The notes beneath the pieces were generated by a model. The model did no database searches and was not told the origin of the DNA. It saw nothing but the letters and a program-made list of their open reading frames with translations. Shown here piece after piece: positions 34,914 through 43,271 of a stretch of 43,271 bases of DNA (within the stretch, counting starts at the first letter, position 1; each line of letters starts with the position of its first letter). The position numbers and the translations under genes are program-made. Origin of the DNA: Gammaproteobacteria bacterium (GTDB lineage Bacteria > Pseudomonadota > Gammaproteobacteria > SpSt-1174); contig JARRKE010000017.1 in NCBI GenBank assembly GCA_037388465.1, positions 1-43,271 of the forward strand, written 5' to 3'.

Positions 34914-37388
34914 TCAGACGAAGCAGGTCGGCGTCAGATTCCAGATCTGATCCGAATACTCCTTGACCGTCCTGTCGATCGAGAATTTCCCCATGCGCGC
35001 GGTATTCAGCATGGCCCTGCGCGTCCACGCCTCCTGATCCCGGTAGAGAAGGTCGACCTGCGCCTGTACGGCGACGTAATCGGCGTAGTCGGCCAGCACC
35101 AGATAGGGATCGACCTCCATCAACTGCTTGGCGATGCCGCGGTGAAGTTCGGGCTCCTCGGGGGAGAAAAAGCCCTCGACGATCATGTCCAGCGCCTGTT
35201 TGAGGTGGGCGTTCGATTCGTAGTAATGGCGCGGCGAATAGCCCTGGCTGCGCAGTGAGGCCACTTCCTCGGTACGCAGTCCGAACAGGAAGAAATTGTC
35301 CTCGCCAACCTCTTCGCGTATCTCGATGTTGGCGCCGTCCAGGGTGCCGATGGTCAGCGCCCCATTGAGCGACAACTTCATGTTGCCGGTGCCCGAGGCC
35401 TCCGTGCCGGCGGTGGAAATCTGTTCCGACAGGTCGGCGGCCGGGATGATGATGGAGGCCAGGCTGACGCTGTAGTTGGGCAAAAACACCAGTCTGAGCC
35501 GGTCGCCGACAGCAGGGTCGTTGTTGATGACATCCGCCACGTCGTTGATCAGATAGATGATGCGCTTGGCAAATTCATAGCCCGGTGCCGCCTTGCCGCC
35601 AAAGATCACCACCCGAGGCACCCGTTCGGTATATTCGCCGGCGCGGATCAGGTTGTAGAGGGTGATCACGTGCAGCAGATTGAGCAGCTGGCGCTTGTAT
35701 TCGTGGATTCGCTTGATCTGCACGTCGAACAGCGCCTCGGGATTGACCTCGATACCGGTGCGTGCGCGGATCTCCTCGGCGAGGGCGTGCTTGTTGGCGA
35801 GCTTCACCTCGCGGAATGCATGCCGGCAGGCTTCGTCGTCGATTGACGACTCGAACTGGCGGATCAGGTCGAGGTCGCTGGCCCAGTCACCCTGAATGTA
35901 GTTGCGCAGCAGGTTGCGCAGGCCGGGATTGGCCTGGTGCAGCCACAGGCGCGGGGTGATGCCGTTGGTGATGTTCAGGAACCGCTCGGGGAACAGTTCG
36001 TAGAAATCCTTGAACAGGTTGTCGGTCAGCAGCCGGGAGTGCAGTGCCGCCACCCCGTTGACGGCATGACTGCCGAAGATGGCCAGGTAGGCCATGCGCA
36101 CCTGACGCCCGTGCCCTTCATCGATCAGCGACATGCGCTGCACCCGGTCGATGTCGCCGGGATAGTGGTGACGCACCAGGGTGAGCAGGTCGTGGTTGAT
36201 CTGGTAGATGATCTGCATGTGGCGCGGCAGCACGGCCTCCATGAGCGCAACCGGCCAGACCTCCAGCGCCTCGGGCATCAGGGTGTGGTTGGTATAGGCG
36301 AAGGTCCGTACGCACAGATCCCAGGCCTTGGTCCATTCCAGCTGATACTCGTCCACCAGCAGGCGCATCATTTCCGCCACGGCGATCGCCGGATGCGTGT
36401 CGTTCAGCTGAATGGCGACGTAATCCGGCAGTTCGGTGATGTCGTGCCCTTCGCGCAGCAGCCGGTCCAGGATGTCCTGCAGCGAGGCGCTGACGAAGAA
36501 GTATTCCTGCTTCAGGCGCAGCTCGCGGCCGATGGCGGTGGCATCGTTGGGGTAGAGCACCTTGGAGATGGTTTCGGACTGGTTCTTGTCCTCCACCGCG
36601 CCCACGTAGTCGCCGACGTTGAAGTAGGTCAGGTCGAAGTCGCGCGAGGCCTTGGCCGCCCACAAACGCAGGTTGTTGACGTTCTTGTTGCCGTAGCCGG
36701 GTATGGAATAGTCGTAGGCCATGGCCATGACGGTCTCGCCGTCCTCCCACACGTGCACCACGCCGTCGTGAGGCAGATGATGCTCGGTGACCTGACCGTA
36801 AAAACGCACCTCGTAGAGATGGTCGGAGCGGGGGTACTCCCAGGGATTGCCGTAACGCAGCCAGTTGTCCGGGTGCTCGATCTGCTGGCCGTTGTCGATC
36901 TCCTGGTGGAACATGCCGAACTCGTAGCGGATGCCGTAGCCGATGGCCGGGTAGCAGTGCGTGGCCAGGGAGTCGAGTATGCAGGCCGCCAGGCGCCCCA
37001 GGCCGCCGTTGCCGAGCGCGGCGTCCGGCTCCAGGGCCTCGATGGTGTGCAGGTCGACGCCGAGTTCTTCCAGTGCCTCGCAGGCCGCACCGAAGAAGCC
37101 CATGTTGAGCAGGCCGTTGATCAGCATGCGTCCGATCAGGAATTCCATGGACAGGTAGTAGACGCGTTTGACGCCTTCTTCCTGGTAGTGGCGCTTGGTG
37201 TACATGCGCCGTTCGATCATGTGGTCGCGCGCCACGATGGAAACCGCGTGCAGCCAGTCGCGCGCGGTGGCCTCCAGCGGGTCCTTGCCCACGGCGTGGA
37301 TCAGGCGCTCGCGGATCAGGTGCTTGAGCGTCTGCGCATCGCAGGCGAGCGGAGTATGTTCGGAGGAAACCGGTTGTGGACTGCTCAT
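34914..37388 (-). CDS. glgP: Glycogen phosphorylase
   Basis: 824-residue GT35 phosphorylase that releases glucose 1-phosphate from glycogen using pyridoxal phosphate. The cofactor lysine lies in EASGTGNMKLSLNGALTIGTLDGANIEI. N-terminal VYYLSMEFLIGRML and NGGLGRLAACILDSLAT are family hallmarks, and length matches bacterial GlgP/MalP. GAGGT lies before the ATG. It suggests storage of glycogen for periods without a sulfur or light energy source. No other glycogen gene is in the window; purD precedes it on the same strand with a 63-bp gap. Confidence 0.97.
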   Translation of the reverse strand: MSSPQPVSSEHTPLACDAQTLKHLIRERLIHAVGKDPLEATARDWLHAVSIVARDHMIERRMYTKRHYQEEGVKRVYYLSMEFLIGRMLINGLLNMGFFGAACEALEELGVDLHTIEALEPDAALGNGGLGRLAACILDSLATHCYPAIGYGIRYEFGMFHQEIDNGQQIEHPDNWLRYGNPWEYPRSDHLYEVRFYGQVTEHHLPHDGVVHVWEDGETVMAMAYDYSIPGYGNKNVNNLRLWAAKASRDFDLTYFNVGDYVGAVEDKNQSETISKVLYPNDATAIGRELRLKQEYFFVSASLQDILDRLLREGHDITELPDYVAIQLNDTHPAIAVAEMMRLLVDEYQLEWTKAWDLCVRTFAYTNHTLMPEALEVWPVALMEAVLPRHMQIIYQINHDLLTLVRHHYPGDIDRVQRMSLIDEGHGRQVRMAYLAIFGSHAVNGVAALHSRLLTDNLFKDFYELFPERFLNITNGITPRLWLHQANPGLRNLLRNYIQGDWASDLDLIRQFESSIDDEACRHAFREVKLANKHALAEEIRARTGIEVNPEALFDVQIKRIHEYKRQLLNLLHVITLYNLIRAGEYTERVPRVVIFGGKAAPGYEFAKRIIYLINDVADVINNDPAVGDRLRLVFLPNYSVSLASIIIPAADLSEQISTAGTEASGTGNMKLSLNGALTIGTLDGANIEIREEVGEDNFFLFGLRTEEVASLRSQGYSPRHYYESNAHLKQALDMIVEGFFSPEEPELHRGIAKQLMEVDPYLVLADYADYVAVQAQVDLLYRDQEAWTRRAMLNTARMGKFSIDRTVKEYSDQIWNLTPTCFV

Positions 37389-37451
37389 GGCCTGACCTCG
37401 TGTAGAAACCCTAAGGGTATATCCATGAGTTAAGCAAATGCCGTGCCGCGC

Positions 37452-38738
<1,287 letters not shown>

Positions 38739-38804
38739 CGTTTCAGCCCTCGTGATAGGGCGCAAAATCTTACGAAGTTTGAGGGCGTTTGTCTTGTCGG
38801 CGTT

Positions 38805-39056
38805 TCAGTCGACCAGGCCGACCGGTTCGGCGTGACGTATCCGGTCCAGGCGCAGGACGCGGCGCGATCCTTCCTGATTGCGGGCAATCAGGAACTCCGC
38901 ATGGGTGCGGGTACGCAGATCGAGCGGGATGAGGGTTTCGACGTGCGCGACGCCACGGGCGCCCCGCCAGCTGACGCGCAGCGCCTGCCCGCGCAGGATG
39001 GCGAGTTCGTAGCGGCTGTAATCGGCGCAGGAGATGGGGATGTATTCGTTGGACAT
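38805..39056 (-). CDS. rof: Rof-like Rho-binding antiterminator
   Basis: 83-residue protein resembling Rof (YaeO), which binds the Rho primary RNA site and blocks termination. Matching features are the N-terminal YIPISCADYSRYELAIL (E. coli has PINCDDYDNLELA), a middle beta region, and LRLDRIRH near the end (E. coli LRLDKI). It is shorter than a typical enzyme and has no catalytic motif. Its ATG overlaps the stop of the CPXCG gene by one base (TGATG), placing it in a chain hemW - CPXCG - rof, possibly continuing to purD. The call rests on by-eye similarity. Confidence 0.75.
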   Translation of the reverse strand: MSNEYIPISCADYSRYELAILRGQALRVSWRGARGVAHVETLIPLDLRTRTHAEFLIARNQEGSRRVLRLDRIRHAEPVGLVD

Positions 39057-39253
39057 CAGTCGTTCTCGCGGCGTACCTGAATGAGGTCGATGCGTCCGTC
39101 GGGCTGCACACGGTAGTCGATCAGGATCGGTGCACAGCAGGTAGGGCAGTCCTCGACAGTCTGCTGGCTGCCGGCGCTGATGTCGACCTCACAGGTCAGA
39201 TGTACCCCGCAATAGGGGCAGGTCAGGGTGAGATATTGCAGCGGCTCAGTCAT
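39056..39253 (-). CDS. CPXCG-motif cysteine-rich small protein
   Basis: 65-residue protein with two zinc-ribbon-like knuckles, CPYC (C12, C15) and CPTC (C36, C39, followed by C40). Its family is widespread in gammaproteobacteria and has no known function; the middle DISAGSQQTVEDCPTCCAPI and the C-terminal RRE motif are typical. It overlaps hemW by 8 nt and rof by 1 nt, so it is translated within that operon. Confidence 0.88.
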   Translation of the reverse strand: MTEPLQYLTLTCPYCGVHLTCEVDISAGSQQTVEDCPTCCAPILIDYRVQPDGRIDLIQVRREND

Positions 39254-40412
39254 GCCCCGACAAGAACAGCGCGACGAGGTCGTTGTGAAAGCGGCGGCCC
39301 AGTTCGGTGGGGCGGTATTGTGTGCCTTCGGCGGTCAGCAGGCCGCGTTCGCAGGCCTGGTCCAGGATCGGCTGCACGCTGTCCAGCGGCAGGCCGGCGC
39401 GCGCCGGGAACAGGCCGGCATCGAATCCGGCGTTCAGGCGCAGCGCATTGAGCATGAACTCGAAGGGCAGGTCGTATTCCGGTACCGCACTGCGATCGCT
39501 GCTGGCCGAACCTTCCCGGGCCGAACGCATGTACTGCTCGGGTTGCCGATGCTTGCGGGTGCGTAGCACTTCTCCCCCCGCCGGGTCGGTGAGCTTCCCG
39601 TGCGCACCGGCGCCCAGCCCAAGATAGTCGCCGAACTCCCAGTAGTTCAGATTGTGCCGGCACTGGTGCCGGCCGCGTGCGTAGGCGGACACTTCATACT
39701 GAGTATAGCCAGCCTGTTCCAGGATGATGCGTCCCTGTTCGGTGATGTCCCACAGCGTGTCTTCGTCGGGCAACTGCGGCGGGTATTTGTGGAATTGCGT
39801 GTTCGGTTCCAGCGTCAGCTGGTAGTAGGACAGATGCGTCGGTTCGCAGGCGATGGCCGCTTCCAGATCACGGCGGGCCTGTTTGGCGTCCTGACCGGGC
39901 AGGCCGTGCATCAGGTCCAGATTGAGATTGTCGAAACCGGCGGCACGGGCGATGTCGACGGCGCGCAGCGCCTCGCTCGCACTGTGTATGCGTCCCAGGC
40001 GTTCGAGCTGCGCATCGTCCAGGCTCTGGACGCCGATGGACAGGCGGTTCACGCCCGCCGCACGGTAGTCGGCGAAACGGGCCTGTTCGAAGGTGCCGGG
40101 ATTGGCCTCCAGGGTGATCTCCACGTCGGGACGCAACGGTAATCGCGCACGCAGACCTTCGAGCAGCGCGGCGATGCCTTCGGCCGAGAACAGGCTGGGC
40201 GTTCCGCCGCCGATGAACACGCTTTCGATGCGCCGCCCCCAGATGCCGGGCAGTTCGGCCTCCAGGTCGGCGAACAGGGCATCCAGGTAGCGCCGCTCAT
40301 CCACGCCGTCCGGTGCGGCGTGCGAATTGAAGTCGCAATAAGGGCATTTGCGCACGCACCAGGGAAGATGGACGTACACGCTCAGGGGGATTGGCGCAGA
40401 AAAACTTGCCAT
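39246..40412 (-). CDS. hemW: Radical SAM heme chaperone HemW
   Basis: 388-residue radical-SAM protein related to coproporphyrinogen dehydrogenase HemN. It has CVRKCPYCDF (C19-x3-C23-x2-C26), GGGTPSLF, and the HemW-type HNLNYW motif. HemW is considered a heme chaperone that delivers heme to membrane respiratory proteins, rather than an oxidase. The ATG at 40412 is used; an in-frame TTG at 40427 is possible. Its stop overlaps the start of the CPXCG gene. Homologues often neighbour rdgB and rph, as here apart from one inserted gene. Confidence 0.92.
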   Translation of the reverse strand: MASFSAPIPLSVYVHLPWCVRKCPYCDFNSHAAPDGVDERRYLDALFADLEAELPGIWGRRIESVFIGGGTPSLFSAEGIAALLEGLRARLPLRPDVEITLEANPGTFEQARFADYRAAGVNRLSIGVQSLDDAQLERLGRIHSASEALRAVDIARAAGFDNLNLDLMHGLPGQDAKQARRDLEAAIACEPTHLSYYQLTLEPNTQFHKYPPQLPDEDTLWDITEQGRIILEQAGYTQYEVSAYARGRHQCRHNLNYWEFGDYLGLGAGAHGKLTDPAGGEVLRTRKHRQPEQYMRSAREGSASSDRSAVPEYDLPFEFMLNALRLNAGFDAGLFPARAGLPLDSVQPILDQACERGLLTAEGTQYRPTELGRRFHNDLVALFLSGHD

Positions 40413-40476
40413 GAAGGATGGAATCAAGGTGCAGGTCTGGTAAATTCTAGGCCACTTGGCATGAACGGGGGCTCAA

Positions 40477-41292
40477 GTGCCCGTAATCAATCTCTCATTC
40501 TTTTCCATACTTGTCTTCAGCGCGACGTGGATACTGCCGGCCGTACTGGTCGGCGTCGTCATCATTGCCGCACCCTATCTGTGGGCTGCGGCGAATGCGC
40601 GTATGAAGTTCGTCATGCCGGCACTGCCCACCATCGATCCGTTGTCCAAGGACGCCGAAAACGACGACATCCTCGGTCATTTCAATCAGTTCACGCCGGT
40701 GCTGGAGCGTCTGGGTTTCGCCAGCTACGGCGACTATTCGGTCACCGACTACCTGCCCAATATGTGGATGGCGCTGCGCCTGTTCCTCAACCGCAAGACA
40801 CACGAGGCGGCCGGCGTGCTGTATTTGCGCGAAAGCCAGCCCAAAGGCCGGGTGCGCACCGCGCGCATGCTCGTTTTCGTGACCGACTTCATTCACGACC
40901 GCAGCATCATGACCCTGAACGGGGATCATCTCAGCCTGTTCGCCAACGGCGCCAACTGGCGGCAGGTGCATGTGCCCGACCTGAACACGGTGGAGCTGCT
41001 GTACCGCATTCACCACATCAACGGCAGCCGTTTTGCCCCCGGCGCGATGAAGATCATGACCCCGGTGGGGCGGGAGGTCGCGTGGCTGCACGAGGCCCTG
41101 CTCAGGCCGGTGCAGACCCAGGTCGAGCTGGACCGTATGCGCCTGAGCCGCGGGGGAACGCATTATCACCTGACCTGGTCCGGGGCGGCCTCGTTCGCCT
41201 GGAAAGGGCTGTGGCCGTTCAAGTCGAAGCGCGCCAGGCGGTTGCATCGTGAATCCGAGGCGTTGATCCGCTTCGCCAGCGAACACATCTAA
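40477..41292 (+). CDS. Unknown membrane-anchored protein
   Basis: 271-residue protein not recognised. It starts with one long hydrophobic segment (about residues 7-37, [29 protein letters not shown]) followed by a soluble domain containing [21 protein letters not shown], an aromatic core and several conserved-looking Trp residues, and ends with a basic stretch [15 protein letters not shown]. It is probably anchored to the inner membrane. The start is GTG at 40477, six bases after a run of five G. It is divergent from hemW and overlaps rdgB tail-to-tail by 4 nt, interrupting an otherwise co-directional group. Confidence 0.7.
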   Translation: MPVINLSFFSILVFSATWILPAVLVGVVIIAAPYLWAAANARMKFVMPALPTIDPLSKDAENDDILGHFNQFTPVLERLGFASYGDYSVTDYLPNMWMALRLFLNRKTHEAAGVLYLRESQPKGRVRTARMLVFVTDFIHDRSIMTLNGDHLSLFANGANWRQVHVPDLNTVELLYRIHHINGSRFAPGAMKIMTPVGREVAWLHEALLRPVQTQVELDRMRLSRGGTHYHLTWSGAASFAWKGLWPFKSKRARRLHRESEALIRFASEHI

Positions 41293-41900
41293 CCGCCGCC
41301 AGGCGGGGACAGCTGCGCCAGCAGTTGATGCAGGGCCTGGGCACGGTGACTCAGGCGGTTCTTCTCCTCGGCCGGCAGTTCGGCCGCGCTGCAGTTCATT
41401 TCCGGCACGAAGAACAGCGGATCGTAACCGAAGCCGCCGCTGCCGCGCGGTGCGTGCAGGATGCGGCCCGCCCAGCGCCCTTCGGCGATCACGGGGGAGG
41501 GGTCTTCGGCATGCCTCATGAACACGATCACACAGCGGTAGGCGGCTGTGCGCGCCTCGTCCGGCGCTTCGGCCAGTGCCTGCAGCAGCTTGCGATTGTT
41601 GGCCTCGTCATCGCCCTGGGCGCCCGCGTAGCGGGCCGAATAAATGCCGGGCGCACCGTTGAGGGCATCGACCTCGATGCCGGAGTCGTCGGCAATGGCG
41701 GGCAGACCCGTGTGACGGGCGGCGTTGCGCGCCTTGAGGATGGCGTTTTCGACAAAGCTCAGGCCGGTCTCTTCCGCCTCGGGAACCCCGAAATCGGATT
41801 GGGGCAGGACTTCCCAGCCGGCCGGTTCGAGCAGGGCACGCAGTTCACGCAGCTTGCCCGCGTTGCCGCTGGCCAGCACGGCGCGCTGTTGAGCCGCCAT
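41289..41900 (-). CDS. rdgB: XTP/dITP diphosphatase (RdgB/HAM1)
   Basis: 203-residue house-cleaning pyrophosphatase that removes non-canonical purine nucleotides such as dITP and XTP. Family motifs are the N-terminal [18 protein letters not shown], the metal site in [41 protein letters not shown], and [12 protein letters not shown]. It follows rph by 5 bp on the same strand. The stop codon overlaps that of the plus-strand unknown gene. Confidence 0.96.
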   Translation of the reverse strand: MAAQQRAVLASGNAGKLRELRALLEPAGWEVLPQSDFGVPEAEETGLSFVENAILKARNAARHTGLPAIADDSGIEVDALNGAPGIYSARYAGAQGDDEANNRKLLQALAEAPDEARTAAYRCVIVFMRHAEDPSPVIAEGRWAGRILHAPRGSGGFGYDPLFFVPEMNCSAAELPAEEKNRLSHRAQALHQLLAQLSPPGGG

Positions 41901-41905
41901 TGGAA

Positions 41906-42622
41906 TCAGCTGGCCAGCGCCTCGCGCTGGGCCTGGATGATGTGCTCGATGCCGTTCGCGGCGAGGTCGAGCATGGCGTCGAGTTCTTCGCGGCGGAAGG
42001 CATGCCCTTCGGCGGTACCCTGCACCTCGATGAAGTGGCCGGCGTCGTTCATGACCACGTTCATGTCGGTTTCGGCCTCGGAGTCCTCGGCATAGTCGAG
42101 GTCGAGTACCGGCACGCCGTCGAAGATGCCCACCGAGACGGATGCGATCATGCCGTGCAGCGGATTCTTCTTCAGCAGCTTCGCCGCCTGCAACCCGCCG
42201 ATGGCGTCACACAGGGCCACGTAGCCGCCGCTGATGGAGGCCGTGCGGGTGCCACCGTCGGCCTGCAGCACGTCGCAGTCGATGGTGATCTGGCGCTCAC
42301 CCAGCGCTTCCAGATCGACTCCCGCACGCAGGGAACGGCCGATCAGGCGCTGGATTTCCAGGGTGCGGCCGCCCTGCCTGCCGCGCGCGGCCTCGCGCGC
42401 CATGCGTGTGCCGGTGGAGCGCGGCAGCATGCCGTATTCGGCGGTCACCCAGCCCTGGTTCTTGCCCTTGAGAAAAAACGGGACGCGCTCCTCGACAGTG
42501 GCGGTGCACAGCACGCGGGTTTCGCCGAATTCGACCAGTACCGAGCCTTCGGCATGGCGGGTGTAATGGCGGGTAAAACGAATCTCGCGAAGCTGGTCCG
42601 GTTGGCGGCCACTGGGTCGCAT
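41906..42622 (-). CDS. rph: Ribonuclease PH
   Basis: 238-residue phosphorolytic 3'-5' exoribonuclease that trims tRNA and other RNA 3' ends. Family motifs: [33 protein letters not shown], the [21 protein letters not shown] block, ISGGYVAL and the C-terminal metal site [18 protein letters not shown]. The ATG at 42622 follows GAGGGG; a GTG one codon upstream is also possible. Its first codons, leader and promoter lie in a perfect 96-bp tandem duplication, so the genome carries a second copy of the start just upstream. rdgB follows. Confidence 0.97.
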   Translation of the reverse strand: MRPSGRQPDQLREIRFTRHYTRHAEGSVLVEFGETRVLCTATVEERVPFFLKGKNQGWVTAEYGMLPRSTGTRMAREAARGRQGGRTLEIQRLIGRSLRAGVDLEALGERQITIDCDVLQADGGTRTASISGGYVALCDAIGGLQAAKLLKKNPLHGMIASVSVGIFDGVPVLDLDYAEDSEAETDMNVVMNDAGHFIEVQGTAEGHAFRREELDAMLDLAANGIEHIIQAQREALAS

Positions 42623-42637
42623 CACAAATCCCCTCTG

Positions 42638-42718
42638 TTAATGAGGGGCGGCATTATAGGCGTGGGGGCTGGGGGAGGCCAGCGAGGCCCGGTCCGGTTG
42701 GCGGCCACTGGGTCGCAT
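42638..42718 (-). CDS. 26-codon upstream ORF made by the duplication
   Basis: The outer copy retains the rph ribosome site and ATG, now at 42718. Translation from it reads nine residues identical to the RNase PH N-terminus (MRPSGRQPD), then a further 17 residues from the duplicated spacer, ending at TAA (42638-42640). The rph ATG lies 15 nt after this stop, in the same frame. It would be translated only from transcripts starting at the outer promoter or further up. Whether it is made is unknown; it could tune RNase PH expression. Confidence 0.45.
   Translation of the reverse strand: MRPSGRQPDRASLASPSPHAYNAAPH
42653..42658 (-). promoter_or_regulatory. Proximal rph -10 box
   Basis: Minus-strand TATAAT 31 nt before the rph ATG. 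A start about seven bases later would begin inside the leader hairpin CCCCTC/GAGGGG (42630-42635 / 42643-42648), whose GAGGGG arm is the ribosome site. The -35 region is GC-rich and unclear. Confidence 0.5.
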
Positions 42719-42748
42719 CACAAATCCCCTCTGTTAATGAGGGGCGGC

Positions 42749-42754
42749 ATTATA
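42749..42754 (-). promoter_or_regulatory. Distal rph -10 box (duplicated copy)
   Basis: Exact copy of the proximal TATAAT, 96 bp further upstream. Transcripts from here would carry the upstream ORF and the complete inner leader hairpin. Confidence 0.45.
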
Positions 42755-42794
42755 GGCGTGGGGGCTGGGGGAGGCCAGCGAGGCCCGGCTCCCC

Positions 42795-43271
42795 TCAGTG
42801 CTGCGCCAGAGGGTCGGGATAGGGGTGGGCTCCCAGGATCTTGCCGCGTTCCTTGTGGCCGTACAGGCAGTCGTGCCGGTGGTAGCGCATCTGGGTTTCC
42901 TCCACGCTACCCACGAAGCGGGGGTCCTGCGGGCGTTCGTGGCTGTCGATGTAGGCGGCCACGTCCCAGGCCTGCTGGACGGACAGCGTATCGGGTTGTC
43001 CGAGTGGCATATTGGCGTGGACGAAGCCGGCCGCAACGTTGAGTTCGTGCATGCCGGCGCCCCAGTTGTAGGCATCCGGCCCCCACAGCGGCGGAAAGGC
43101 GTAGTGCCGGCTGTCCAGCTTGGTTCCCCGTCCGTGGGCCCCGTGACAAAGAGCGCAGTCGGCCTCATAGACCTGTTTGCCGCGGGCGATGCTCGGCGCC
43201 CGGTCCGGTTCGGCGATGGGCGGATAGCCCGCGCCCTTTAGGGCCACGCCCTTGGGGGCGCCGGTGGCGAG
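42795..43271 (-). CDS. TsdA-like cytochrome c, partial (N-terminus beyond window)
   Basis: C-terminal 158 residues of a c-type cytochrome whose frame stays open through the right edge (an internal GTG at 43247 is not taken as start). The heme site is CALCH, codons 43143-43157. The following FPPLWGPDAYNWGAGM and AGFVHANMPLGQ, with a Met at 43008-43010 as likely sixth ligand, and AWDVAAYIDSHERPQDPRF match the second heme domain of TsdA, the diheme thiosulfate dehydrogenase/tetrathionate reductase. The first heme domain would lie outside. The chain ends with an extra tail containing HDCLYGHKERGKILGAHP that I do not recognise. Other diheme cytochromes remain possible, so I give no symbol. Confidence 0.8.
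   Translation of the reverse strand, partial: LATGAPKGVALKGAGYPPIAEPDRAPSIARGKQVYEADCALCHGAHGRGTKLDSRHYAFPPLWGPDAYNWGAGMHELNVAAGFVHANMPLGQPDTLSVQQAWDVAAYIDSHERPQDPRFVGSVEETQMRYHRHDCLYGHKERGKILGAHPYPDPLAQH

Larger units (their letters stand above)
42595..42786. repeat. Perfect 96-bp tandem duplication at the rph 5' end
   Basis: Bases 42595-42690 and 42691-42786 are identical, with two further matching bases (42787-42788). Each copy carries, on the minus strand, a TATAAT box, a CCCCTC/GAGGGG hairpin, the ribosome site, the ATG, and the first nine rph codons. The 96-bp period is a multiple of three. Confidence 0.97.

Noticed and set aside
42734-43168. 144-codon frame in the cytochrome region ending in the duplicated sequence
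   Set aside because: It is a shifted frame of the cytochrome gene; the real frame has CALCH and continues to the window edge.

Overview
The window is about 43 kb of GC-rich chromosome with dense genes, short spacers and many overlapping start and stop codons. Gene content points to a sulfur-oxidising gammaproteobacterium, probably of the Chromatiales/Ectothiorhodospirales type; this is an inference from gene families and I could not run a taxonomic search. The main clues are a cytoplasmic SoeABC sulfite dehydrogenase, a DsrE-family exported protein, a TsdA-like cytochrome c running off the right edge, and gammaproteobacterial housekeeping pairs (rhlB/trxA/rho, lgt-thyA-folA, rph-rdgB, hemW).

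Layout. 1-7.5 kb: 3' part of gcvPB, dgkA, an LpxH-like phosphoesterase, a Tat-exported PhoX phosphatase on the minus strand, a small membrane protein overlapping zur, and a sodium:solute symporter. 7.5-11.1 kb: a repeat-bearing spacer, then a minus-strand run of four overlapping genes, olsB-olsA-GT4 glycosyltransferase-PAP2 phosphatase, that looks like a polar-lipid module. 11.1-20.8 kb: rhodanese and a divergent flavodiiron-like metallo-beta-lactamase protein, a DUF255 thioredoxin-fold protein, rlmI, lgt-thyA-folA, a PAS-GGDEF-EAL protein and moaA. 20.8-30.4 kb: exported DsrE-like protein, a 1201-residue hydantoinase/5-oxoprolinase fusion, soeABC and a small outer-membrane barrel ending at a strong terminator. 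30.4-38.8 kb: gloA, a lipoprotein, rhlB divergent from trxA-rho, glgP and purD. 38.8-43.3 kb: a chained minus-strand group hemW / CPXCG protein / Rof-like Rho inhibitor, an unknown membrane-anchored protein, rdgB, rph, and the TsdA-like cytochrome c.

Functional themes. Sulfur: SoeABC oxidises sulfite in the cytoplasm and passes electrons to quinone; SoeA is a molybdenum enzyme, so moaA nearby is relevant. Envelope lipids: dgkA, the LpxH-like protein, lgt and the ornithine-lipid cluster. Transcription termination: rho and a Rof-like Rho-binding protein about 4 kb apart.

The most unusual DNA is non-coding: a perfect 96-bp tandem duplication covering the promoter, leader and first codons of rph; two intergenic spacers built from degenerate heptamers (NCCTYAC, with the opposite strand form GTGAGGN); and a three-hairpin element beside the N-terminally short symporter. 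I saw no tRNA, rRNA, CRISPR array, transposase, integrase or phage gene.
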